Positions 1 through 7,089 are shown, numbered from the stretch's first letter. The stretch is 15,744 nt of DNA from Acidobacteriota bacterium (GCA_028277865.1 JANQFM010000671.1:1-15744); one strand, 5' to 3'. Numbers and translations are program-made. Notes: a model not told the origin generated them from the sequence alone.

Positions 1-309
1 GACCGAAGTGGCGATACAGGACATGGTGCTCACCGAGCAGGGCGCAATGATCATCCCCATGGTCTGGAATGACCCGCTGGAAAGCGAAGCGGCGATGTCG
101 TCCGTCCGGTAGTTGACGTCGGCCAGAGCCCGGATTTCGTCCAGCGAATAATCCGTTTCCAATTGGATGGTCCGCTTGCAGGCGCGGGTCAGGATCAGGT
201 GCGTCTCGACCTCGGCAACCCCCTTCAGCAACTGAAGCAGCCGAATGCCGTAAATCGGCCCCGAAGCCCCCGTCATACCGACGATCAATGGGGAGGGTTT
301 GTGCTTCAC
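1..309 (-). CDS. ubiX: UbiX-family flavin prenyltransferase, N-terminal part (runs off the window)
   Basis: UbiX/Pad1 proteins prenylate FMN to make the cofactor of UbiD-type (de)carboxylases. The 103 codons present read VKHKPSPLIVGMTGASGPIYG, which contains the first beta strand and the MTGASG nucleotide-binding loop, and continue with ETHLILTRA, a SGSF segment and the IIAPCS motif typical of the family. The rest of the protein lies beyond base 1. The start is GTG at 307-309, preceded by GGGAG with a 6-base gap. The ATG at 274-276 would remove the first strand, so it is less likely. It lies downstream of the aryl-CoA ligase on the same strand, 178 bases away. A UbiD partner is not visible here. 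The family call is firm; whether it serves quinone synthesis or aromatic (de)carboxylation cannot be told. Confidence 0.88.
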   Translation of the reverse strand, partial: MKHKPSPLIVGMTGASGPIYGIRLLQLLKGVAEVETHLILTRACKRTIQLETDYSLDEIRALADVNYRTDDIAASLSSGSFQTMGMIIAPCSVSTMSCIATSV

Positions 310-330
310 GACAAGCTCCCAGCCCGGGCC

Positions 331-487
331 AGTTCGCAGTTCGCAGTTCGCAGTTCGCAGCGGGCAGATTTCGGAGCAATAGCCGAATAGGAGGCTTTTG
401 TCCCGGTGAACAGGGAGGGTGGGCACCTGAAGCAGTAAAGCGAAAAATCCGTGAACTGCGAACCGCGAACCGCGAACCGCGAACCGC
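331..487. repeat. Two facing 7-bp tandem repeat arrays
   Basis: Positions 331-358 are four exact copies of AGTTCGC. Positions 453-487 are GAACTGC followed by four copies of GAACCGC. The second unit is the reverse complement (in rotated phase) of the first with one base changed, so the arrays face each other across about 94 bases and could pair as a long stem. The right array ends immediately beside the ligase stop codon. The stretch between them shows no gene. Confidence 0.85.
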
Positions 488-2038
488 TCACTTCTCCTCC
501 CGCAGCTGGAAGCGCTGGATCTTTCCTGTGGACGTCTTGGGCAGGTCTTTGACGAAGTGGACTTCGCGCGGATACTTGTAGTGGGAGATCTTTGACTTGA
601 CGTGCTCCTGCAGCTCCTTGGCCAGCTTTTTGCTGGCCCGCTTTCCCTTTATCAGGACCACAAAGGCATGAGGCTTGACCAAGCCTTCCCCGTCCTTGGA
701 ACCGACCACCGCGCATTCCAGCACCGAAGGATGCTCCATCAAGCTGCCCTCCACCTCGGCGGGCGAGACCCAGTTGCCGCCCACCTTCATCATGTCGTCC
801 GATCGGCCCTGGTAAAAGTAGTAGCCTTCGTCATCGCGGATGTAGCGGTCGCCGGTCACGATCCAGTCCTCCAACTGGACCCGTTCGGTGTCATCGGGAC
901 GGTTCCAGTAGTGGGAAAAAGCACTCATGCCGCGCACCAGCAATTCCCCCGGCCTTCCCGGCGCCACCGGCCATCCCTGCTCGTTGACCAGACGGATCTC
1001 GTATCCGGGGACCAGCTTGCCGCTCGATCCGGGGCGCGCCTCCCCCGGACGGTTGGAAATGAAGATGTGCAGCAGCTCGGTCGAGCCCAGGCCGTCCAGG
1101 ATTTCGATGTCGAAACGTTCCAGCCAGCGTTGGTAGATCTCCGCCGGCAAGGCTTCGGCCGCAGAGACGCACAGGCGTACGCTGGCCAAATCCCATCGCT
1201 CTTCGGCATCCGGCAAGGCCAGCATGGAGGCGTAAAGGGTGGGGGCGGTAAAGAACAGGCTGGGTCGGAAACGGTCGATCTGATCGAAGACCGTCTCCGG
1301 CTCAGAACGCCCGGGCAGCAGCACCGAAGAGGCGCCTACGGAAAAGGGGAAGTTGAAGCTGTTGCCCAACCCGTAAGCGTGAAAGGCCTTGGAGGCCGAA
1401 AAGACGGTGTCTTCGGGACCAATCTCCAAGATCTGCTTGGCATAGGCGTCGACCGTGAAGGGGATGTCCTTGTGGCAATGGACCACTGCCTTGGGAGATC
1501 CGGTCGATCCTGAGCTGTAAAGCCAAAAGGCCGCCTCTTCCGAGCGGGTGGGCGCCGGCGCCAGCTCAGCCTCGGCCGATTCAGCCCACTTGGCCCAGGA
1601 GTGAGTGCCTTTGGGGACTTTCTCTCCCGTGACCACCACCTGATCCAATTCGGGGCAGAGGCCGGAGATCGGCTCCAGCTTTGGGTAAAGCTCAGCGCTG
1701 ACCAACGCCGCCCGCGCCTGGCTGTCCTTGAGGAAGTACTCGAAGTCGCCCGTACGGGCCAGGGTGTTGACCGGAACCGGGATCAACCCTGCCCGGATGG
1801 CCCCGTAAAAAGCAGCTGCAAACTCCGGGGAATCCAAGAGGATCAGCAGGACTCTATCGCCCCTCTCCAGGCCGAACTTGAGCAGCCCATTGCCTACCCG
1901 GGATGCCGCCTCGGCCAATTCCGCATAGGTGACCTTCTGACTGCCGCAATAAAGGGCCACCTTGCTCTCGCGTCCGGCTTGCAGGTTGTGGAACAGAACC
2001 TCGCTGGCGTTGTAGTCGGCGGAAATTTCAAACTCCAA
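488..2038 (-). CDS. Benzoate-CoA ligase family aryl-CoA synthetase
   Basis: An ANL-superfamily enzyme that activates an aromatic acid with ATP and CoA to the aryl-CoA thioester in the cytoplasm. The 516 residues match the family's usual size. The P-loop-like A3 motif is YSSGSTGSPK (174-183). The segment DGLGSTELLHIFISN (315-329) is characteristic of benzoate-CoA ligases, and GRSDDMMKVGGNWVSP (411-426) is the hinge region. The C-terminal catalytic lysine is Lys506 in PKTSTGK. The start is TTG at 2036-2038: no ATG or GTG lies between it and the upstream in-frame stop, and GAGG sits 8 bases before it. It is divergent from the tetR-led operon and shares its control region, which suggests co-regulation. 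Benzoate is the default guess for substrate; aminobenzoate, hydroxybenzoate or another aryl acid is possible. Confidence 0.9.
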   Translation of the reverse strand: MEFEISADYNASEVLFHNLQAGRESKVALYCGSQKVTYAELAEAASRVGNGLLKFGLERGDRVLLILLDSPEFAAAFYGAIRAGLIPVPVNTLARTGDFEYFLKDSQARAALVSAELYPKLEPISGLCPELDQVVVTGEKVPKGTHSWAKWAESAEAELAPAPTRSEEAAFWLYSSGSTGSPKAVVHCHKDIPFTVDAYAKQILEIGPEDTVFSASKAFHAYGLGNSFNFPFSVGASSVLLPGRSEPETVFDQIDRFRPSLFFTAPTLYASMLALPDAEERWDLASVRLCVSAAEALPAEIYQRWLERFDIEILDGLGSTELLHIFISNRPGEARPGSSGKLVPGYEIRLVNEQGWPVAPGRPGELLVRGMSAFSHYWNRPDDTERVQLEDWIVTGDRYIRDDEGYYFYQGRSDDMMKVGGNWVSPAEVEGSLMEHPSVLECAVVGSKDGEGLVKPHAFVVLIKGKRASKKLAKELQEHVKSKISHYKYPREVHFVKDLPKTSTGKIQRFQLREEK

Positions 2039-2144
2039 TTGGGCTACCTCATCAGTCGTCGCCTTTGTCCTTTTGCGGGCCTGTCAACGCCGCTCAGCCA
2101 TTCAGCATACCAGGCAATCGGCCCAGAAGAAACATGGGGAGGGC

Positions 2145-2173
2145 TTGACTCGTCCCGCGCCCGCTGCTAGCAT
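2145..2173 (+). promoter_or_regulatory. Candidate sigma-70 promoter for the tetR-paa operon
   Basis: TTGACT (2145-2150) and TAGCAT (2168-2173) are separated by exactly 17 bases. Transcription would begin near 2180, about 33 bases before the tetR start codon and at the edge of the palindrome at 2181-2202. The -35 box matches consensus at 5 of 6 positions and the -10 box at 4 of 6. Confidence 0.55.
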
Positions 2174-2180
2174 TCGAAAA

Positions 2181-2203
2181 ATACCTTCCGGTCGGTCGGT
2201 ATT
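2181..2203. promoter_or_regulatory. Candidate TetR operator (imperfect palindrome)
   Basis: The outer arms ATACC (2181-2185) and GGTAT (2198-2202) are exact inverted copies, and 8 of the 11 base pairs across the 22-base site match. A second, inner palindrome, ACCTTCCGGTCGGT (2183-2196), is centred on CCGG. The site overlaps the predicted transcription start of tetR and lies in the 174-base gap between divergent genes, where an autoregulatory operator would be expected. Binding by the adjacent regulator is inferred. Confidence 0.55.
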
Positions 2204-2212
2204 GACGATGGT

Positions 2213-2836
2213 ATGTATGCGAAATCAGCAGCCACGATTCACAACATCCTGGAAGCCGCCCGCAAGCTCTTCACGGCTCGCAGCTATGCCGAGGTCAGCA
2301 TGGAAGGCATCGCCCGACAGGCCAGTGTCACCAAGGGGGCTCTTTACCACCATTTCAAGAGCAAGGAAGAGCTTTACCTCATGATGATGCACGCCTATCT
2401 GCAGGAGCAAAGGGATCTGATGAAGCGGGCTGTCGACAGCCCCGGCAGCTGCCGCGAGCGGCTTCGTCGGCTGACGGTCGATTTCCTGAGCCAACCCGCC
2501 AACAAGCACCGCACCATGCGGCTGGTGCGCCGCGACGTCAACATCTTTCGGGGAAAGGCCCGCCAGGAACTGATCCGAGCCTATCAGGCGGCTTTGCCGG
2601 AGCAGGAGGAGTCCATCATCCGGGACGGGATCCGCGACGGTGAGTTGCCCGGATTTGACGCCCGCCTGCTGGCCTGGACCCACGTGGCCATGGTGGAGGT
2701 GGTGCTCAGCCAGTACGCCCGCCAGATGCTGGGAAGCCCGGAGAAGATCGCTGATTACGTGCTGGGGCTCTTTTTTGAAGGAGCTTCCAGCCTGACAAAA
2801 TATCCTCAGCCTGATGCCGTGGCGTCAGGAAACTGA
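2213..2836 (+). CDS. TetR/AcrR-family transcriptional regulator
   Basis: A 207-residue protein, normal for TetR repressors. The N-terminal DNA-binding domain is clear: TIHNILEAARKLF (8-20) forms helix 1, and VSMEGIARQ plus VTKGALYHHFKSKEEL (39-54) form the helix-turn-helix. The remaining helical part is the ligand-binding and dimerisation domain, which is too variable to reveal the ligand. ATG 2213 is the only in-frame start near the promoter. The gene is first in the operon, 23 bases before the aldehyde dehydrogenase, so it probably represses its own operon and the divergent ligase. From context the inducer may be an aryl-CoA, as for TetR-type PaaR regulators; this is inference. Confidence 0.9.
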   Translation: MYAKSAATIHNILEAARKLFTARSYAEVSMEGIARQASVTKGALYHHFKSKEELYLMMMHAYLQEQRDLMKRAVDSPGSCRERLRRLTVDFLSQPANKHRTMRLVRRDVNIFRGKARQELIRAYQAALPEQEESIIRDGIRDGELPGFDARLLAWTHVAMVEVVLSQYARQMLGSPEKIADYVLGLFFEGASSLTKYPQPDAVASGN

Positions 2837-2859
2837 AAAGGCAAGGAGAGGCAAACCGA

Positions 2860-4320
2860 ATGGCTCAAATGTTCATCAACGGCGAGTGGGTCGATGCCGA
2901 GCGCGGCGAGACCATGGAGGTGATCAATCCCGCCAATGGAGAGGTCGTCGACAGCGTTCCAAAAGGTGGCCGGGCCGACGCCGATGCGGCCATCGAAGCA
3001 GCCCAAGCGGCATTTGCAGGCTGGGCCGACACGGCGCCCGACGAACGCGCCAACCTGATCCGTAAAGGCATCGAGCTGATCAAGGCCCAAAGCCGGGAAA
3101 TCGGCGCCCTGCTCACAGCTGAGCAGGGGAAGCCTCTCTTTGAGTCGGGAGGCGAAATCCACCATTTTTTGCACGGCATGGAGTTTTACGCCGGGTTGGC
3201 CAGCAAAATCCGAGGCGCCCAGGTGCCCTTGCCGCCCGCCCTCAACAAGCATGCCTACGGGCTGGTCGTCAAGCGCCCGGTAGGCGTCTCGGTGGGAATC
3301 GTTCCCTGGAACTTTCCCCTTACCCTGCTGGGCACCAAGGTCGGCCCGGCACTGATCGCCGGCTGCCCCATCATCATCAAGCCCGCCAGCACCACGCCAT
3401 TGGCCACCCTCAAGGCGATCGGGCTGTTCAACGAAGCCGGACTCCCCCCAGGCGTCATGCAGTGCGCCACCGGGCCGGGCAGCAGCCTGGGCGAACGCCT
3501 CATTTCGCACCCCGTTGTACGCAGGGTGGCCCTGACCGGCTCCTCTGAAACCGGCAAGCGCGTCATGCAGGTGGCGGGGCCGGGATTCAAGCGGGTCACC
3601 TTGGAATTGGGCGGATCGGACCCCATGATCGTGTGCCCCGACGCCGACTTGCGCAAGGCTGTCAGCGGCGCTGTCATCGGACGCTTCTGGAACGCCGGCC
3701 AAGCCTGCCTGGCCGTCAAGCGCCTTTACCTTTTTGAAGAGATCTACGACGACTTCATGGCCGGGCTGATCAAGAAGGTGGGCAACTACCTGCCCGGCGA
3801 TCCGTCCACCCGTCCTGAAAAGCCCCACATCCGGGTAGGTCCGCTGCACACGGCGGCACAGCGCGAAGAGATCGAGGATCAACTGGCTGACGCCCTCGAC
3901 AAGGGCGCCCAACTGCTGGTGGGAGGCAAGCGGCCCGAGAGCGAAGAGACGGAAAGGGGACACTTCTTCCAGCCCGCTGTGGTGAGCGACGTCCCCGAAG
4001 GCTGCAAGCTTGCCACCGAAGAGGTCTTCGGCCCCGTACTGCCCGTCTGGAAGGTCTCCAGCATGGACGAGGCCATCGAGAAAGCCAACAACAGCCAATG
4101 GGGCCTGGGCTCTTCGATCTGGACCCAGAACATGAAATGGGCCAACCGGGCCGTGCGCGAGATCGAAGCCGGGGTGACCTGGGTCAACCAGATCCACTAC
4201 GGCTACGACGAACTCCCCTTCGGCGGCGTCAAGGCCTCCGGCATCGGCCACGAGCACGGCCCCGAAGCGGTGGATTACTATTTGGAGCAAAAAGGCGCAG
4301 TCTTCGGAGGATTGGATTAG
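2860..4320 (+). CDS. NAD(P)-dependent aldehyde dehydrogenase
   Basis: A 486-residue ALDH-superfamily enzyme that oxidises an aldehyde to the acid. All core residues are visible: Asn151 in PWNFP, Lys174 in IIKPAS, the general base Glu249 in LELGG, the nucleophile Cys283 in GQAC, and Glu388 in EEVFGP. The overall sequence resembles semialdehyde or betaine-aldehyde dehydrogenases, so the substrate cannot be fixed from sequence. The start has a strong AAGGAGAGG 8 bases upstream. The gene sits between tetR and the enoyl-CoA hydratase, in the epoxidase operon. In epoxide-type aromatic pathways the ring is cleaved to a CoA-linked semialdehyde, oxidised by the ALDH half of PaaZ, by stand-alone PacL, or by BoxD in the benzoyl-CoA route. 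This gene is the natural candidate for that step. Confidence 0.9.
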   Translation: MAQMFINGEWVDAERGETMEVINPANGEVVDSVPKGGRADADAAIEAAQAAFAGWADTAPDERANLIRKGIELIKAQSREIGALLTAEQGKPLFESGGEIHHFLHGMEFYAGLASKIRGAQVPLPPALNKHAYGLVVKRPVGVSVGIVPWNFPLTLLGTKVGPALIAGCPIIIKPASTTPLATLKAIGLFNEAGLPPGVMQCATGPGSSLGERLISHPVVRRVALTGSSETGKRVMQVAGPGFKRVTLELGGSDPMIVCPDADLRKAVSGAVIGRFWNAGQACLAVKRLYLFEEIYDDFMAGLIKKVGNYLPGDPSTRPEKPHIRVGPLHTAAQREEIEDQLADALDKGAQLLVGGKRPESEETERGHFFQPAVVSDVPEGCKLATEEVFGPVLPVWKVSSMDEAIEKANNSQWGLGSSIWTQNMKWANRAVREIEAGVTWVNQIHYGYDELPFGGVKASGIGHEHGPEAVDYYLEQKGAVFGGLD

Positions 4321-4366
4321 GGATTTCGCGCCAAGACGCAAAGGGCGCTAAAGAAAGAAGAAATCC
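4321..4366. repeat. CGCAAAG-type intergenic element bounded by a 7-bp inverted repeat
   Basis: Directly after the aldehyde dehydrogenase stop codon, GGATTTC (4321-4327) and GAAATCC (4360-4366) are exact inverted copies. They enclose purine-rich sequence with GACGCAAAGGGCGC. Similar purine-rich segments occur at 6743-6790 and 7857-7893. No gene is present between 4321 and 4411. Confidence 0.5.
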
Positions 4367-4411
4367 TCTGTGAAATCTGTCCCTCTGTGGCACACCAAGG
4401 AGAGTTTTCAA

Positions 4412-5194
4412 ATGTCTGACCAAGTCGTGACGTTCAGCCAATCGGCGCCGCTGGGATACATCACTTTGGACCGGCCGCCGGCCAACAGCTACGAAATCAA
4501 CTACATGCGCCAGCTGGACTCCGCCATCGAGGCGGCCGACGGAAGCGATGAGGCCAAGGTCATCATCTTGCGCAGCGCTTCGGAAAGGTTCTTTTCCGCC
4601 GGCGCCGACATCAAGGCCTTCGCAGCCAATACGCCCGAGGCCAACATGGAGATGATCCGCACGGCCCACCTGGCTTTGGACAAAATGGGCGCCAGCCGAA
4701 AGGTCTTCATCGCCTGCATCAACGGCCACGCCCTGGGCGCCGGGCTGGAGATGACCCTGGCCTGCGACCTGCGCATCGCAGCCGAAGGGCGTTACAAGCT
4801 GGGGCTTCCCGAGGTGACATTGGGGCTGCTGCCCGGCAACGGGGGCACTCAGCGCCTGCCCCGCCTGATCGGCGCCAACAAGGCTCTGGAAATGATGATC
4901 CAGGGACAGACGGTCGGCCCCGAAGACGCCCTGCGGCTGGGCATCGTCAATCAGGTGGTCCCGGCTGAAGATCTGGTTGAAAAGACCGAAGCCTATGCCA
5001 AGAAGCTGGCCGCCGGGCCCGGCCTGGCCATCGGTTCGATCAAGCAGGCCGTCTACCGCGGCATTCACAAGCCTCTTCGGGAAGGCCTGGCTTTCGAGCG
5101 TCAGCTCATGGAGCCCCTCTTCCACACCGAGGACGCCAAAGAAGGCTTCAATGCTTTCGCCGAGAAGCGACAGCCTCACTACAAGGGGCGTTGA
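4412..5194 (+). CDS. Enoyl-CoA hydratase/isomerase (crotonase family)
   Basis: A 260-residue crotonase-fold enzyme acting on CoA thioesters. The oxyanion-hole segment is RFFSAGADIKAF (59-70). Both catalytic glutamates of hydratases are kept: Glu113 in NGHALGAGLEMTLACD and Glu133 in GLPEVTLG, followed by PGNGGTQRLPRL. The two-Glu pattern favours a true hydratase (PaaF-like) over a PaaG-like isomerase, but ring-type substrates cannot be excluded. ATG 4412 is chosen over the upstream in-frame ATG at 4370 because AAGGAGAG lies 7 bases before it and the extra 14 residues come from repeat DNA. It follows the aldehyde dehydrogenase and precedes paaA, so it probably handles an intermediate after ring opening. 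Confidence 0.9.
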   Translation: MSDQVVTFSQSAPLGYITLDRPPANSYEINYMRQLDSAIEAADGSDEAKVIILRSASERFFSAGADIKAFAANTPEANMEMIRTAHLALDKMGASRKVFIACINGHALGAGLEMTLACDLRIAAEGRYKLGLPEVTLGLLPGNGGTQRLPRLIGANKALEMMIQGQTVGPEDALRLGIVNQVVPAEDLVEKTEAYAKKLAAGPGLAIGSIKQAVYRGIHKPLREGLAFERQLMEPLFHTEDAKEGFNAFAEKRQPHYKGR

Positions 5195-5202
5195 CAGGAG
5201 AA

Positions 5203-5230
5203 GGGAGGCCGCCCCCCTTCGCGGGCTCCC
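5203..5230 (+). promoter_or_regulatory. Hairpin before paaA that includes its best ribosome-binding-like sequence
   Basis: GGGAG (5203-5207) pairs with CTCCC (5226-5230), and CCGC (5209-5212) pairs with GCGG (5221-5224). There is one G-G mismatch and an 8-base loop. The purine-rich AGGAGAAGGGAGG (5196-5208) runs into the left arm. A relative of this hairpin lies at 7904-7929. It could tune paaA translation, protect the mRNA end, or be a dispersed repeat. Confidence 0.5.
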
Positions 5231-5244
5231 CAAATGCACCAACC

Positions 5245-6225
5245 ATGACACACGCCACCCGCGACCAACTGCTGCATCGCCTGGAAGAAGGCAAGCTGGT
5301 CGAGTCGATCGATCAGATGAGCCCCGACTACCTGGAGGGCATGAAGCGCATCCTCACGGTTTCGGCCGACACCGAACTGATCAGCGCACCCGCCTACTAC
5401 CTGGCTGCCCAGGACGCCCCTTCCACCAACGCCTTCGTCTCGGCCATGGGCATCATCCAGGACGAACTGGGCCACGCCCATATCGCCTACCGCATGCTGG
5501 AGGATCTGGGCGTCAACAAGGAAGACCTGGTCTACAGGCGACGCCCCCAGGACTTTAAATACCCCTATGCCTTCGACGTTCCGCTCACCACATGGACCGA
5601 GCTGGCGGTGGCCAACGCCCTTTACGACCGGGCCGGGTTCGTGCTGCTGGGCGACGTCTTCCGCCACGGCAAGTTCGGACCCTGGAAGCGGGCTTTGGCC
5701 AAGGTGGACAAGGAAGAGAGCTTTCACCTGCGCCACGGCGAAACCTGGATGCGCAAGATCAATGAACGTCCCGGTGGGCATCAGGAACTGCAGCGGGCGG
5801 TGGACTGGATGTTTCCCCTCACCCTGGAGTGGTTCGGCTTGCCCGACGAGCTCAAGCGCCACAAGGAGCAGATCGAATACGGATTCAAGGGGAACACCAA
5901 TGATCAGCTACGCCAGATCTGGATGAGCACCGCCGTGCCCTTCCTGAACGAACTCAAGATCGAAATCCCGGCCCACTACGACAAGTCCGAGGGGAAATAC
6001 CTGATGGACTTCCCCTTCCCCGGCCGCTTCGTGGCCGAGGAAAAGCGCTGGCTTTTCGAGGAGGGATCCATCGGCTGGGACGAGGTGCTGCGGCGCTGGA
6101 AAGGCCGCGGCCCCCGAAACAAGGAATTCGTGGACAACGTCCAGCGCGGCTACAAGGAGCTGTTCGGCAACGGCAACGGCCTGGGCTGGTCGGAGATCAT
6201 CGATGGCGACGGCAAAGCAAACTGA
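5245..6225 (+). CDS. paaA: PaaA-type aryl-CoA ring epoxidase, catalytic subunit
   Basis: The di-iron oxygenase subunit that epoxidises the ring of an aryl-CoA (phenylacetyl-CoA in the classical enzyme). It is 326 residues, slightly longer than E. coli PaaA. Two ExxH di-iron motifs are present: Glu74/His77 in QDELGHAH and Glu158/His161 in DKEESFH, with Glu44 as an upstream candidate ligand. The C-terminal block contains GWDEVLRRWKGRGPRNKE, which matches the PaaA tail rather than PaaC. ATG 5245 is chosen although no good Shine-Dalgarno stands directly before it. An in-frame TTG at 5191 would overlap the hydratase stop and add 18 residues of low-complexity sequence. The 3' end overlaps the next gene by 23 bases, so the two are translationally coupled. 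Whether phenylacetyl-CoA, benzoyl-CoA or another thioester is the substrate is open. Confidence 0.87.
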   Translation: MTHATRDQLLHRLEEGKLVESIDQMSPDYLEGMKRILTVSADTELISAPAYYLAAQDAPSTNAFVSAMGIIQDELGHAHIAYRMLEDLGVNKEDLVYRRRPQDFKYPYAFDVPLTTWTELAVANALYDRAGFVLLGDVFRHGKFGPWKRALAKVDKEESFHLRHGETWMRKINERPGGHQELQRAVDWMFPLTLEWFGLPDELKRHKEQIEYGFKGNTNDQLRQIWMSTAVPFLNELKIEIPAHYDKSEGKYLMDFPFPGRFVAEEKRWLFEEGSIGWDEVLRRWKGRGPRNKEFVDNVQRGYKELFGNGNGLGWSEIIDGDGKAN

Positions 6226-6523
6226 CAGGCTCTGGCAAGGCCTGCATGAGGTGGAGGATCCCGAATTCCCCATGAGCGTGGTCGACATGGGCCTGATCTA
6301 CGGGCTGCGCCAAGAAGGGGGAACGGTCTTTGTCGACCTGACCTTCACTTCCATGGGCTGCCCCTGCATGGATTTCATCATTTCCGACATCCGCCGGCGC
6401 CTGCTGCGCGAGCCGGAGGTGGACCAGGTCCATATCGAAATCGTCTGGGATCCCCCTTGGAGCGCCGAGCGCCTCACGGAACGAGGTGTGGCGGCCTTGG
6501 AAACCTTCGGAGTGGGACTATGA
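6203..6523 (+). CDS. paaD: PaaD N-terminal half: MIP18/DUF59 iron-sulfur assembly domain only
   Basis: PaaD helps mature or assemble the PaaABC(E) epoxidase. This 106-residue protein covers only the MIP18-like domain: DPEFPMSVVDMGLIYGLR (19-36), the reactive-cysteine segment TSMGCPCMDFI, and WDPPWS. It ends just after the point where E. coli PaaD continues into a four-cysteine zinc ribbon. That ribbon is encoded separately at 7972-8175. The CPC arrangement carries one more cysteine than the usual GCPA. The start ATG lies inside paaA with CGGAGA 6 bases upstream, and the stop overlaps the next start (ATGA). The gene thus has tight translational coupling on both sides. Confidence 0.85.
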   Translation: MATAKQTDRLWQGLHEVEDPEFPMSVVDMGLIYGLRQEGGTVFVDLTFTSMGCPCMDFIISDIRRRLLREPEVDQVHIEIVWDPPWSAERLTERGVAALETFGVGL

Positions 6524-6735
6524 ACCGACCGCCCAACCGGACTCCGCAAGGGGAAATCTATGAGGTCTTCGCCAAGTTCAAGACCTCCGAGCCCCTGCGC
6601 CACATCGGAAACGTCGTCGCCCCCGAGCCAGGCCTGGCCCGCGAATATGCCTACCAGCTTTACGACGAGTGGACCTGGAGCGAAATGATCCTGGTCCCAA
6701 GAAGTGAAATCGTGCAGCTGATCGAGCCGGAATAA
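6520..6735 (+). CDS. paaB: PaaB-like epoxidase subunit (first copy)
   Basis: A 71-residue PaaB-family protein. PaaB is a small non-catalytic subunit that bridges PaaA-PaaC heterodimers. Recognisable parts are YEVFAKFKTSEPLRHIG (14-30) and WSEMILVPRSEIV (53-65), matching the YEVF...HRHVGS and WVVKASEI blocks of E. coli PaaB. It lacks the C-terminal tail of the E. coli protein (about 95 residues). The start overlaps the paaD stop as ATGA, with GGAG 7 bases upstream. A repeat-bearing spacer separates it from a second PaaB-like gene. Confidence 0.82.
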   Translation: MNRPPNRTPQGEIYEVFAKFKTSEPLRHIGNVVAPEPGLAREYAYQLYDEWTWSEMILVPRSEIVQLIEPE

Positions 6736-6888
6736 GGGAGTCTCACGCTGAGGTGCAGAGGCGCAGAGAGAGGCAGAAGAGAGTGAGGAGGGAGAGATGG
6801 TGAGGCTGACAGTGTCGGACTCCCTTCTGCCGGTCTCCGGTCCCCTTTCCGAACTGACAACTGAAAACTGACAACCGACAACTGAATC
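6736..6888. repeat. Repeat-bearing insert between the two paaB-like genes
   Basis: Starting at the paaB stop codon, GGGAGTC (6736-6742) and GACTCCC (6818-6824) are exact inverted copies around a purine-rich stretch with GGTGCAGAGGCGCAGAGAG. After them, 6854-6888 holds five 7-base units: CTGACAA, CTGAAAA, CTGACAA, CCGACAA, CTGAATC. The last unit touches the ATG at 6889. No coding sequence is seen here. Confidence 0.7.
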
Positions 6889-7089
6889 ATGACCTACCGA
6901 ATCTATGGGCGCAAAGAGTACACCCAGCCCCTCGAACAAGTGGGCAGGCTGGTTGTTGAGCAATCAGAGGCATTGCGGGATAAGGCGCTGCAGGAGTTGG
7001 GAGCGGTCGCTTGGGTGGAATTGGTGGCCCTTCCGGAAAGAGCTGTCATCCCGGTCATCTCACGCCGCAAGCAAGGGGACAAAGAATGA
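6889..7089 (+). CDS. Second PaaB-like small subunit
   Basis: A 66-residue protein that I place in the PaaB family by comparison with its neighbour. Residues 3-57 (YRIYGRKEYTQPLEQVG to VIPVI) align without gaps to residues 14-68 of the protein at 6520-6735. There are 12 identities, including Tyr, Pro-Leu, Gly, Trp-x-Glu and Pro, and many conservative changes. It is therefore probably a diverged paralogue that could form a PaaB heterodimer. An in-frame stop at 6883-6885 makes ATG 6889 the only plausible start, and no Shine-Dalgarno precedes it because the 7-bp array abuts it. The stop overlaps the paaC start (ATGA). A function outside the epoxidase cannot be excluded. Confidence 0.68.
   Translation: MTYRIYGRKEYTQPLEQVGRLVVEQSEALRDKALQELGAVAWVELVALPERAVIPVISRRKQGDKE

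Noticed and set aside
331..487. CRISPR array
   Set aside because: Units are 7 bases with no spacers, so these are simple tandem repeats.
602..1513. Plus-strand open frame inside the ligase gene
   Set aside because: Antisense shadow of the ligase; no ribosome-binding site and no domain pattern.
2059..2087. Minus-strand TTGACA (2082-2087) as the ligase promoter
   Set aside because: The -35 box is perfect but no acceptable -10 sequence lies at the right distance (AGGCGA at 17 bases).
2806..4341. Long open frame on the minus strand opposite the aldehyde dehydrogenase
   Set aside because: It is an antisense shadow of a GC-rich gene with all ALDH motifs on the plus strand, and its translation shows no family features.
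5191..5244. TTG start for paaA at 5191
   Set aside because: It would overlap the hydratase stop and add an 18-residue Gly/Pro-rich extension that encodes the hairpin; ATG 5245 begins where family-like sequence begins.
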